Part shown: positions 6,677 to 14,318 of the stretch, one piece after another
Numbering within the stretch: the first letter of the stretch is position 1
Layout: every line of letters starts with the position of its first letter
Notes under the pieces: model-generated
Seen by the model: the letters and a program-made list of their open reading frames with translations, nothing else
Databases searched by the model: none
Told to the model about the DNA's origin: nothing
Program-made: the position numbers and the translations under genes
Assembly (NCBI GenBank): GCA_024227155.1
Contig: JAAELB010000334.1
Location: forward strand, 1 to 38,321
Direction of reading: 5' to 3'
DNA length: 38,321 nucleotides
Source of the DNA: Desulfobulbaceae bacterium
GTDB taxonomy: Bacteria > Desulfobacterota > Desulfobulbia > Desulfobulbales > Desulfocapsaceae

Positions 6677-7606
6677 ATGAAAAATTTCATCTTTTATCTC
6701 TCAACTATCCTGATATGGGGTTCAACGTGGATAGGTATAAAACTCCAGCTCGGCGTCGTTGACCCCATGGTTTCTGTCGGCTTGAGATTTGCCTTGGCGG
6801 CGATTCTGCTGCTGCTCTGGTGCAGATTAAAAAATCTGAACCTGAAATTCAGTCGAAACGACCATCTGTACATTGGATTGCAGGGGACGTTCCTCTTTTG
6901 TCTCAACTACCTGCTCTTCTACCTTGCTGAACTTCAGCTGACCAGTGGTCTTGCTGCGGTAGTTTTCTCGACAATTCTCCTGATGAATGTGATTAATGGA
7001 CGGATTTTTCTCGGCAATCCGCTGGACATGCGGGTCATTGTGGGTGGAATACTCGGTCTTAGCGGAATTGTCCTGGTGTTCAAGAGCGAGATCACCTCGT
7101 TCTCTCTCGATTCCCAGACCTTTAAGGCAGTATTATTTTGCATACTCGCAACATATCTCGCCTCCATTGGTAATATTTTGTCAGCACGGAACCAAAATCA
7201 TAAACTCCCCATAGTGCAGACAAATGGTCTGGGTATGGCATATGGTGCCCTGCTCATGCTGGGAACGGCACTGGTAACAGGCAAGGACTTTACAATTGAG
7301 CCAACCCTGATCTATCTTGGTTCCCTCTGCTATCTTGCCGTGTTTGGCTCTATCATTGCCTTTGGCTGCTACCTCGCCCTGGTTGGCAATATCGGACCAG
7401 ACAGGGCAGCCTATGCCACTCTGCTCTTTCCCATTGTTGCTCTCATTATTTCTACCATCTGGGAGGATTACAGATGGACACAGGCGGCTATTGGCGGGGT
7501 TGTCCTCATCCTTTGTGGCAACCTTCTGATGCTCAAACGGGAAAAAAAACAACCCCACACAATCGTTCAGAACAAGTGCCTCAATAGAGCTGAATCCGCG
7601 ATTTAA
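6677..7606 (+). CDS. DMT-superfamily (EamA) transporter
   Basis: An inner-membrane protein of 309 residues with about ten hydrophobic segments, arranged as two EamA repeats of five helices. The first helix carries the typical IWGSTWIGIK and the second half GSIIAFGCYLALVGNIGPDRAAYATLLFPIVAL, the conserved end-of-repeat segment. EamA proteins export or import small metabolites such as amino acids by secondary transport. AAGGAA lies seven bases before the ATG. Only 24 bases separate it from a racemase gene, so the two probably form an operon and the substrate may be an amino acid; that is inference. Confidence 0.9.
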   Translation: MKNFIFYLSTILIWGSTWIGIKLQLGVVDPMVSVGLRFALAAILLLLWCRLKNLNLKFSRNDHLYIGLQGTFLFCLNYLLFYLAELQLTSGLAAVVFSTILLMNVINGRIFLGNPLDMRVIVGGILGLSGIVLVFKSEITSFSLDSQTFKAVLFCILATYLASIGNILSARNQNHKLPIVQTNGLGMAYGALLMLGTALVTGKDFTIEPTLIYLGSLCYLAVFGSIIAFGCYLALVGNIGPDRAAYATLLFPIVALIISTIWEDYRWTQAAIGGVVLILCGNLLMLKREKKQPHTIVQNKCLNRAESAI

Positions 7607-7630
7607 GCCGTTAAACGAAGGAGACATGCC

Positions 7631-8323
7631 ATGAAAACAATCGGATTAATTGGAGGAATGAGCTGGGAATCCACGCTACATTACTACCGGCAACTGAACC
7701 AGGGCGTCAATCAAAGCCTTGGAGGGCTGCACTCGGCAAAGATTATCATGGAGAGTGTTGATTTTCACCCCTTAGAGGAGATGATGCGAAGAGATGATTG
7801 GCCCGGAATCGGAAAACAATTGATTCTTGCCGCCCGCAGGATTGAGCAATCCGGTGCAGACTGTCTTTTGATCTGTACCAACACCATGCATAAAGTTGCC
7901 GAATCGGTTCAAAATCATATTGACATTCCCTTGCTGCACATAGCGGACGCTACCGGTCAAAAAATAGTCAGCGAACAACTGACAACTGTTGGTTTACTTG
8001 GTACCCGGTTCACCATGGAAGAAGATTTCTACAGAGCACGCCTCGAAAAAAGCTTCAATCTTAAGGTTATTATCCCACCCGAGCCCGACCGGGCACTGGT
8101 TAATAATGTCATTTTTAGCGAACTCTGCCACGGGAAAGTAAACGAGCAATCGAGGGAAGATTACCTGAGAATAATGGCGACAATGCATCAGGATGGTGCA
8201 GAAGCAATCATCGAAGGATGTACGGAAATTAATATGCTGGTTAATGACAGCCACAGCAAACTTCCCCTCTTTGACACCACCACCATTCATGTCGAAAGCG
8301 CTCTCGAATTTGCTTTGGCATAA
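7631..8323 (+). CDS. Aspartate/glutamate racemase family protein (RacX/YgeA-like)
   Basis: A cytoplasmic PLP-independent amino-acid racemase of 230 residues. The family N terminus MKTIGLIGGMSWEST is intact, and both catalytic cysteines are present: Cys82 in ICTNTMH and Cys197 in EGCTEI. The ICTNTMHKV stretch is very close to YgeA-type enzymes, which have broad rather than aspartate-specific activity. A strong GAAGGAG site precedes the ATG. It follows a DMT transporter by 24 bases, suggesting linked production or interconversion and transport of a D-amino acid. The substrate cannot be settled from sequence. Confidence 0.9.
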   Translation: MKTIGLIGGMSWESTLHYYRQLNQGVNQSLGGLHSAKIIMESVDFHPLEEMMRRDDWPGIGKQLILAARRIEQSGADCLLICTNTMHKVAESVQNHIDIPLLHIADATGQKIVSEQLTTVGLLGTRFTMEEDFYRARLEKSFNLKVIIPPEPDRALVNNVIFSELCHGKVNEQSREDYLRIMATMHQDGAEAIIEGCTEINMLVNDSHSKLPLFDTTTIHVESALEFALA

Positions 8324-8407
8324 AAGCAAATGAGTCCTTACAATAACAAGAGATGATATGACGAGCCACTTACTCTTATTTTGAGCTATGACAAAGAAAT
8401 CAGGACC

Positions 8408-9859
8408 ATGTATATGATGCGACTCGCTTCAATATTATTTCTTCTCGCCTGGCTGCAATTGATTCCGTCCCTCGCCTTGACAAGAGAAGCGGACATACAG
8501 CTCAATGGCGACCTGCTCTCTTTAGACGTCAACAATCAGCCCTTATCCTCAATACTGGAAGTCCTTGCCAGACAGGGAGTACAAATCCATATTGATCCAA
8601 GAATCGATGTGAAAATATCCGCCCATTTCAAGGATAGACCCGTGGATATGGCGATGAAAAGAATACTCAAGTCACTGGACTACACACTCATCTGGGAAAA
8701 AAACAGCTCGCACCAGTCAGATACGCTGCGCCTCAGTGAAATGCGGATTTTTTACAGTGGCCAGGAACAGCAGATCCGTCCTGTCACAAGCAATGATAAT
8801 TTATCTGTGATACAAAACAGTGATGGCACATATATGGTAAAGGGCCGTCTGTTGCTTCAGTTAGACCACTCTGTAACAGAGGCACAGTTGTCCTCAATGC
8901 TTTCGGCTCTCAATGCGACAGTTATCAATAAACACCCACCATCCGGCATCCTCCAGCTTTCACTTCCAGCTGACAGCGACGTAGAGGAAATTGCGGCAAC
9001 AATAAAAAATTATCCTGGGGTCACCTTTGCTGCGCCTGACTTTGCCTACCTGCAACAGGGCAGTTCACCTGCAACACTGCAACCCTCGACAACATTGCAG
9101 CAACCCACCTGGGAAAACCCCTCGACTGACTCCGCCACGATTGCAATAATGGATAGCGGGCTACTCCCCGGTTATGAAAAAAGCCCTTTTATCAAAGGTG
9201 TATACGATGCCGTGTCGGCAAGCTACACAACAAGTGACAACCTGGGTCACGGCACCCAGATGACATTAATCGCCGCCGGTGCAGTTGCTCCGGAAGGAGT
9301 AGAAACAAGCGGGCAAAACAGCCCGGTGCTGGCTATTCGAGGAATTGACGACAATGGTTTCACCTCAAATTTCACTATCCTCAGAGCTATTGACTATGCA
9401 CTGGCACAGGAGGCACAGGTTCTTTCCATGAGCTGGGGATCTGAAGCGCCAAACCAGCTACTGGAATCGGCGGCCAACTACGCCACAGAAAACGGACTTT
9501 TCCTCATTGCCGCAGCAGGCAACAGTCCAACCGGAACTCCTGTATACCCTGCTGCCTATGAAAATGTTATCGGTGTAGGCGCCCTGGCAGCTGATGGAGA
9601 ACTCTGGGAACAATCAAACTATGGCGATTTCGTTTCAGTAAACGCGTCAGGCGTTGCTGACCTGCCGGTGGGCTATCAAGGGCAGCCTGGCATGTATGCT
9701 GGTACTTCTATAGCCACAGCCTATACTGCACGACTGGTGGCAACTATTATAGGGCAAAACCCAGAGGCTGATAAAGACAGGGTCCTGCAGCTTCTTTCTT
9801 CCGCTCAAGGGACCGACCTTAAGACTACTATTGATCAACAACCTTCAGAGCAAAGATAG
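8408..9859 (+). CDS. Secreted S8 (subtilisin-like) serine protease with N-terminal STN-like domain
   Basis: An exported protease of 483 residues from ATG 8408 (ATG 8414 is better spaced from AGGA; a TTG at 8381 is less likely). Order: signal peptide (about 1-25); an STN/secretin-like short domain (about 30-95, with LSLDVNNQPLSSILEVLARQ); linker; a fervidolysin-type prodomain (about 145-217, ending VTFAAPDFAY); S8 catalytic domain. The triad is complete: Asp249 (IAIMDSG), His281 (GHGTQM) and Ser434 (GTSIATAY), with oxyanion Asn372 (AAAGNS). STN domains are usual in secretins and TonB receptors, so this fusion is uncommon. The gene overlaps the convergent small-protein gene tail to tail by 32 bases. 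Target proteins unknown. Confidence 0.88.
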   Translation: MYMMRLASILFLLAWLQLIPSLALTREADIQLNGDLLSLDVNNQPLSSILEVLARQGVQIHIDPRIDVKISAHFKDRPVDMAMKRILKSLDYTLIWEKNSSHQSDTLRLSEMRIFYSGQEQQIRPVTSNDNLSVIQNSDGTYMVKGRLLLQLDHSVTEAQLSSMLSALNATVINKHPPSGILQLSLPADSDVEEIAATIKNYPGVTFAAPDFAYLQQGSSPATLQPSTTLQQPTWENPSTDSATIAIMDSGLLPGYEKSPFIKGVYDAVSASYTTSDNLGHGTQMTLIAAGAVAPEGVETSGQNSPVLAIRGIDDNGFTSNFTILRAIDYALAQEAQVLSMSWGSEAPNQLLESAANYATENGLFLIAAAGNSPTGTPVYPAAYENVIGVGALAADGELWEQSNYGDFVSVNASGVADLPVGYQGQPGMYAGTSIATAYTARLVATIIGQNPEADKDRVLQLLSSAQGTDLKTTIDQQPSEQR

Positions 9860-10136
9860 AATCCCCCCGAATAACACCTTTAATCCTGATGGTTTTACCA
9901 ACAAGGGATTCATCGGCTGTGCCTTTTAACAGGAAGGTGCCCCGGCTGGTAGTAATTTCCACCCCCCGCTTAGATTGAAAAACAAAGCCTGAAACTATAC
10001 TTTGCTGGTTAAGGATCAGCTGGCTCATCGTGTCCCCGTAAGTCCTGGTCGTCTGATCACTTAATTTTTCCGCAACTGCAACCATGCCAATTGAACAAAG
10101 ACTCGCCAAGAAGAGACACAATACAATATATTTCAT
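9828..10136 (-). CDS. Small secreted OB-fold-like protein
   Basis: A protein of 102 residues with a clear signal peptide (about 1-22, ending MVAVAEK). The mature part is mainly short strands (SGFVFQSKRGVEITTSRGTFLLKG, then GKTIRIKGVIRGDSIFALKVVD), a pattern of small OB-fold periplasmic proteins, though I cannot name the family. Its 3' end overlaps the protease gene on the other strand by 32 bases. A match to the sigma-54 consensus lies about 70 bases upstream of the start, and the divergent neighbour is an operon encoding an NtrC-family regulator, so regulated, possibly envelope-stress-linked, expression is inferred. Confidence 0.72.
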   Translation of the reverse strand: MKYIVLCLFLASLCSIGMVAVAEKLSDQTTRTYGDTMSQLILNQQSIVSGFVFQSKRGVEITTSRGTFLLKGTADESLVGKTIRIKGVIRGDSIFALKVVDQ

Positions 10137-10206
10137 ACAGTCTTCAGCCCTTACCTTTTATTAATTATAATTTCCTTGAGACATCCTCAAAATCCAAAAT
10201 CAATTA

Positions 10207-10221
10207 GCAAGCCATATGCCA
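10207..10221 (-). promoter_or_regulatory. Sigma-54 (-24/-12) promoter for the small secreted protein gene
   Basis: On the minus strand the sequence is TGGCATATGGCTTGC, with the invariant GG and GC at the required ten-base spacing. Transcription would start near 10195, giving a leader of about 59 bases before the ATG at 10136. The candidate operator at 10314-10348 lies roughly 120-150 bases upstream of the start, the usual enhancer distance. Confidence 0.65.
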
Positions 10222-10313
10222 ACTAGTATTTTCCATTAGGATTCGACCTGTTACAATAATATGTCTATTTTTTCAAAGCAAACATGCCCCATTACTGCCC
10301 ACATAGCAACCCC

Positions 10314-10348
10314 TATAGTGCAAATTCTGCACTCAATTCTGCACTATA
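10314..10348. promoter_or_regulatory. Triple half-site operator, candidate enhancer
   Basis: The outer ends TATAGTGCA (10314-10322) and TGCACTATA (10340-10348) are perfect inverted repeats. Between them AATTCTGCACT occurs twice in direct orientation at 10323-10333 and 10335-10345, a 12-base period. The site therefore has one AGTGCA and two TGCACT half-sites spaced about one helical turn apart. It lies between the divergent small secreted protein gene and the kinase-lipoprotein-regulator operon. I infer binding by the NtrC-family regulator at 12639, which is untested. Confidence 0.55.
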
Positions 10349-10520
10349 AAGCCATTTTCAGGATTACTGTTCTACTCACGACCCAGTGATCAGGCAGCAA
10401 GACAACGATTTCATGGCCTTTTTCTCAATTTCTCCTTATAATAACAGCTGGTATGCCCCTTGCTACAGTCAACGAAGTGTTATAATTCCATTTTCGTTTT
10501 ACCAAAGAGAGATCCCTGCG

Positions 10521-11951
10521 TTGAAATTAGGTATTAAACAAAAGCTGTCACTCATATTCTTCCTCTTTTTTCTCATTTTCTCGGGAACAGTTGCAATACT
10601 CCTTGTCAATGTTCAACGAATGGTTGAATCTACTGAGGCTATAGTTACCAAAAACAACAAAATCGAAGAACTGTCCGAAAACCTGATGACAAGTATCCTG
10701 GAAATGGATACCCACCATAAAAAACTAAAGGTTTTGAAAAAGGACAGATATTCAGAGTATTTTGTTACCTCAAAATTAAGTTTTGAAACATCCCTTGAGA
10801 CTGTTGTCCTGCTGTCAGTTTCATCAGACAGTGAAGCTCTCTGGAAGGAAATTGATTTCAGCTACAAACGACACAGGGAAGGTTTATGGGACCATGGCAC
10901 CATCCCTGAAATCGGCCAGGAGTGGGTGACTGATCAGGTCGTCACGTTTTGGGTTGATCGCATTAATCTGGCCAAAAAAATAAACAAAGAGGAGATAAAG
11001 GAAGCGCTGTGGGCACTCAACGAGACAAGCAGGGTAAGTGCCCAAAACGGTCTATATGGCTTTTGCACCTCTATTGTTGTTGGATTGTTTGGTCTCATCT
11101 TCCTCTCCCGTGCAATTTTTTCACCCCTTAAAACCCTTTCCAGGGCCCTACTCCGTATCTCGACTGATAAAAAGCATCAACCAATAACTCTTAAAGGTGG
11201 TGAAGAATTTTGCGAACTTGCCCAGGCCTTCAATGACATGAGTCTGCAACTCTACGAAGAGGAGACCATCCGCAATGAATTTATTGCAACCTTAAGCCAT
11301 GAAATTAGAACTCCACTCTCCTCAATCCGCGAGTCTGTTAATATGATCGTTGAAGAGGTCTTCGGCCCGATAAATGATAAGCAGAGAAAATTTCTAAAGA
11401 TTTCCAGTGTGGAAATCCAGAGAATTAACAAACTGCTGAATCACTTACTCAACGTATCTGTGCTGGAATCCGGTGTCCGTAAAAAATCCTCGACAAAAAT
11501 CACCGCTCGGGAAATAGTCCGTACCAGTTCAGAACTCTTCTCTTCACAGGCTGAAAAGAAAAAAGTAACCATCAAGATCAAAGAGCCAACTAAAACAATG
11601 TCTCTTTATGGTGTCCGGGAGGAATTACAGCAGGTTTTTGTAAATATAATTGGTAATGCGATTAAATTTTCACCAGAATCATCTTTAGTATCGATCACCT
11701 GGCAGGCAAGCCCGAACAATTCTTTTATTATTTTTGCAGTTTCTGATACGGGACCAGGGATTGCTAAAGACGAGCTTTCTCTCATTTTTACAAAATATTA
11801 TCGAACCAAAAAAGTGAGAGGCCATCTGGATGGGGTAGGACTTGGACTGGCTATCTCAAAGAAAATTGTGACCAGTTACGGTGGAAAGATTACTGTAGTC
11901 AATAATGAAACCCAGGGCTGCACGTTCTGCTTTTCACTTCCAACAATGTAA
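10521..11951 (+). CDS. Membrane sensor histidine kinase (GlrK/QseE-like)
   Basis: Autophosphorylating sensor of a two-component system in the inner membrane. From TTG 10521 (476 residues): TM1 about 8-29, a helical periplasmic domain of about 150 residues, TM2 about 179-201, HAMP, then the phosphoacceptor helix with His260 in SHEIRTP and an ATPase domain with N-box NIIGNAIKFSPE, DTGPGIA and GVGLGLAI. The frame extends upstream to GTG 10386, but those 45 residues look unlike a sensor N terminus and lack a ribosome site; TTG 10521 has AGAGAG upstream and KLGIKQKL before TM1. Kinase, lipoprotein and regulator in this order match the enteric glrK-qseG-glrR operon. Confidence 0.85.
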   Translation: MKLGIKQKLSLIFFLFFLIFSGTVAILLVNVQRMVESTEAIVTKNNKIEELSENLMTSILEMDTHHKKLKVLKKDRYSEYFVTSKLSFETSLETVVLLSVSSDSEALWKEIDFSYKRHREGLWDHGTIPEIGQEWVTDQVVTFWVDRINLAKKINKEEIKEALWALNETSRVSAQNGLYGFCTSIVVGLFGLIFLSRAIFSPLKTLSRALLRISTDKKHQPITLKGGEEFCELAQAFNDMSLQLYEEETIRNEFIATLSHEIRTPLSSIRESVNMIVEEVFGPINDKQRKFLKISSVEIQRINKLLNHLLNVSVLESGVRKKSSTKITAREIVRTSSELFSSQAEKKKVTIKIKEPTKTMSLYGVREELQQVFVNIIGNAIKFSPESSLVSITWQASPNNSFIIFAVSDTGPGIAKDELSLIFTKYYRTKKVRGHLDGVGLGLAISKKIVTSYGGKITVVNNETQGCTFCFSLPTM

Positions 11952-12075
11952 TGACCTTTGAACAACTCTCTGGTATCTTTATGGACACTCTTGATATAGG
12001 CACAGCACAACCAGCAGTGCCCCTTGAAGTACAGACCAATTAACAATTGTGAATGAACTTTTAAGATATTTACCA

Positions 12076-12642
12076 ATGAAAAAATTCTGTGATTTTCTCT
12101 TTCAAAAAAATATTGCTCTATTGATCGTCGTAGCTCTTCTGAGCAGTTCCTGCGCAAACACACAATTTTGGATCCTTCCCGAAATGGCTGTAAAAGCACA
12201 GGCTGAGGCAGAACTCTACTATATAAATGGCGATTTCGACAAAGCTCTCAGCGAATATGAATACATATACCAGACCGCACTTTTACCCGAAGACCGCAAC
12301 CTCGCACTGTATGGCATTGCATGTACACAGCTGATGCTTGCATCCGACGACGTTGATTTCATCCAGGCGATCAAACATCTACTCAGATGGGATGCCAACA
12401 AGGGTAGTGCTCCTTTTACAGAAAACAGACATTTACTTATTGAAGCCTTAAAACAACAGAGCGACCTGCTCCTTGAAAAGAACTCCAAATTAATCAAACG
12501 TGAAAAACATAAAAACCGGGTTATTGCACACCAGAAAAAGAAAATTTCTCAGATGTCCACTACTCTAAAATCACTCAATAAACAGCTCGAAGAACTCGAA
12601 GCGATTGATGAAACTTTCCAGGATATAAAAAAACCACAATGA
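12076..12642 (+). CDS. QseG-like lipoprotein with TPR-like region
   Basis: From ATG 12076 (188 residues; a GTG at 12049 is an alternative), the N terminus is basic and hydrophobic and ends LLSSSC, an acceptable but imperfect lipobox with lipidated Cys26. A TPR-like helical pair (AEAELYYINGDFDKALSEYEYIY) follows at about 40-75, and from about 135 the chain is strongly basic and coiled-coil-like. In enterics QseG is an outer-membrane lipoprotein that interacts with the QseE/GlrK sensor. Position between kinase and regulator, with ATGA overlap with the latter, supports the same role, but sequence similarity to QseG could not be measured here. Confidence 0.7.
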   Translation: MKKFCDFLFQKNIALLIVVALLSSSCANTQFWILPEMAVKAQAEAELYYINGDFDKALSEYEYIYQTALLPEDRNLALYGIACTQLMLASDDVDFIQAIKHLLRWDANKGSAPFTENRHLLIEALKQQSDLLLEKNSKLIKREKHKNRVIAHQKKKISQMSTTLKSLNKQLEELEAIDETFQDIKKPQ

Positions 12643-13979
12643 GTACCCAGGCCCATGTTTTAATTGTTGATGACGACCCTTCCATCCTGGAAGTATTAGA
12701 GGCGCGTTTAGTAGCAGCCGGTTTTAGTGTTTCCAAAGCAAATAGTGGCAAGGCAGCTCTGCTTTTTTTAAAAAAACATTCTGTTGATATACTCGTTTCT
12801 GATATCAAAATGCCTGAAATGAGTGGCATAGAGCTTTTGCAAGAGGTAAGCACTATCCTGCCCTACCTGCCTGTGATCTTTCTTACAGCCCATGGGACAA
12901 TAGATGGTGCTGTGGATGCCATAAAATCTGGCGCCATAGACTATCTGACAAAACCCTTTGACGGGATAGAACTTGTTAAAAAAATAGAGGATATCCTGGC
13001 AGTAACCCGAGATAAAGAGAGTGATGCAGTCGAATATAATGGCTTTATCTGGGGGGACAGTCTTGTCATGGCTGATCTCAAACAACTTTTGCACAAAGTG
13101 GCCGGTAGCAATGCAAACGTGCTGGTCCTCGGAGAGAGCGGTGTCGGTAAAGAATGCATCGCTAAACTCCTCCACCAATTGAGCACGAGGGGCAACAATC
13201 CCTATGTTGTAGTGGATTGTGGCTCCACTCCCTCCGGCATCCTGGAAAGTGAGTTGTTTGGCCACGTAAAAGGTTCTTTTACCCACGCCATCAATGACAA
13301 AAAAGGCTTAATCGAATCCGCCGATAAAGGAACCCTGTTCCTCGATGAGGTTGGCAATATCTCCTCTGAGATGCAGAGTCGACTGCTCCGGTTTCTAGAA
13401 GAACGGACTATACGACAGGTTGGAGCCATAAAGGAGAAAAAAGTCGACTGCAGGGTTATCGCAGCTACTAACTCCGATCTTAAGGCTGATGTTGAAGAAG
13501 GAAGCTTCAGACAGGATCTTTACTATCGGCTACGAGTTGTCACCCTGCTCATTCCGCCCCTGCGCGACAGATTTGAAGATATTCCAAGGCTGGCTCGTTT
13601 TTTTGTAGATGACTACACCAAAAAGAACAATTTACCCTCCGTAGAAATTTCCGAGACCACAATCGAATGGCTCCAGACACGGAGCTGGCCCGGTAACGTT
13701 CGTGAGTTAAAAAACGGTATTGAAACTGGGATTATCTTGTGTAAAAACAACGTAATTCTGCCTGACGACCTCCAACTTGAGACAAATGAAACTGTAACTA
13801 CACACGGTGGAGGACAGGGGTTTTCGATAGAAGAGAGTGAAAAGGAAGCAATAATTCGGGCGCTGAAACAGACCGGGGGAGTGAAAAAAGACGCCGCTGA
13901 ACTTCTGGGAATCAGCCGACGGGCAATTCAATACAAGAGCAAAAAATACAATCTGGATTCATCAAAGTTTAAAAAATAA
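12639..13979 (+). CDS. NtrC-family response regulator (GlrR/QseF-like) with altered GAFTGA loop
   Basis: A protein of 446 residues with receiver (phospho-Asp55 in VSDIKMPE, Lys105), AAA+ ATPase and Fis-type HTH. Walker A is GESGVGKE (165-172), Walker B is GTLFLDEVG (Asp236, Glu237), and the HTH is at about 413-437 (KKDAAELLGISRRAIQYK). The sigma-54 contact loop at 212-217 reads GSFTHA instead of GAFTGA: the key Thr stays but Gly is replaced by His. The regulator at 25873 has GSFTGA at the same position. It overlaps the lipoprotein gene by ATGA and is probably phosphorylated by the upstream kinase. Activity with sigma-54 is likely but not assured given the loop. Confidence 0.88.
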   Translation: MSTQAHVLIVDDDPSILEVLEARLVAAGFSVSKANSGKAALLFLKKHSVDILVSDIKMPEMSGIELLQEVSTILPYLPVIFLTAHGTIDGAVDAIKSGAIDYLTKPFDGIELVKKIEDILAVTRDKESDAVEYNGFIWGDSLVMADLKQLLHKVAGSNANVLVLGESGVGKECIAKLLHQLSTRGNNPYVVVDCGSTPSGILESELFGHVKGSFTHAINDKKGLIESADKGTLFLDEVGNISSEMQSRLLRFLEERTIRQVGAIKEKKVDCRVIAATNSDLKADVEEGSFRQDLYYRLRVVTLLIPPLRDRFEDIPRLARFFVDDYTKKNNLPSVEISETTIEWLQTRSWPGNVRELKNGIETGIILCKNNVILPDDLQLETNETVTTHGGGQGFSIEESEKEAIIRALKQTGGVKKDAAELLGISRRAIQYKSKKYNLDSSKFKK

Positions 13980-13989
13980 TTTCCAAGAT

Positions 13990-14025
13990 ACTTATCCCGA
14001 CTTATTTCCCGTCTATCTGGGTTAG
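13990..14025. repeat. Family A repeat fragment
   Basis: ACTTATCCCGACTTATTTCC and the following bases to GGGTTAG match the right part of the family A repeat at 6615-6653 and, inverted, 15217-15252. The hairpin half is absent. It abuts the larger palindromic element at 14023-14257. Confidence 0.55.
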
Positions 14026-14257
14026 CCCGGATTTCTCACCAATAAAGTTTTTCGCAGGTCGAGGCGCCGTGCATGAAGCCGTAGTAATCTACTGCAAATG
14101 CACGGCAACAATGCAGCTGCGGAAAAATCTGTTGGCCCGAAGGGGGCACTTTTTGATTTGAAATGAAAAATACCCTGTTAAACACGAAATGCATTTTTTT
14201 TGATATAAAATCAATTACTTGAGAGGCAAATCAAAAAGTTCATGAGAAATTCGGGTT
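14023..14257. repeat. Large nested palindromic repeat, about 235 bp
   Basis: Imperfect inverted ends, TAGCCCGGATTTCTCA at the left against TGAGAAATTCGGGTTA at 14242-14257, enclose a strong central hairpin. In it TTTTTCGCAG (14048-14057) pairs with CTGCGGAAAAA (14117-14127), and GCCGTGCAT (14066-14074) with ATGCACGGC (14098-14106), plus a GTAG/CTAC tip. A second inner pair, CTTTTTGATTTG and CAAATCAAAAAG, lies at about 14149-14160 and 14227-14238. There is no coding potential. I think such elements are common in Desulfobacterota genomes, but I cannot name it. Confidence 0.6.
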
Positions 14258-14272
14258 AGGGTAGAGTTGATA

Positions 14273-14305
14273 CAAAAAAGGGCAGACCATTAATGGTCTG
14301 CTCTT
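14273..14305 (-). terminator. Intrinsic terminator of the rnf operon
   Basis: A perfect 20-base palindrome GCAGACCATTAATGGTCTGC at 14282-14301, followed on the minus strand by CCC and a run of six T. It lies about 15 bases after the rnfB stop, as expected for a rho-independent terminator. Confidence 0.88.
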
Positions 14306-14318
14306 TTATACTTCAGAT

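Noticed and set aside
7181-7627. 148-codon minus-strand frame over the DMT transporter gene
   Set aside because: Opposite strand of a clear membrane protein, no coherent domain.
12768-13286. 172-codon minus-strand frame in the NtrC-type regulator
   Set aside because: Shadow of the receiver and ATPase reading frame.
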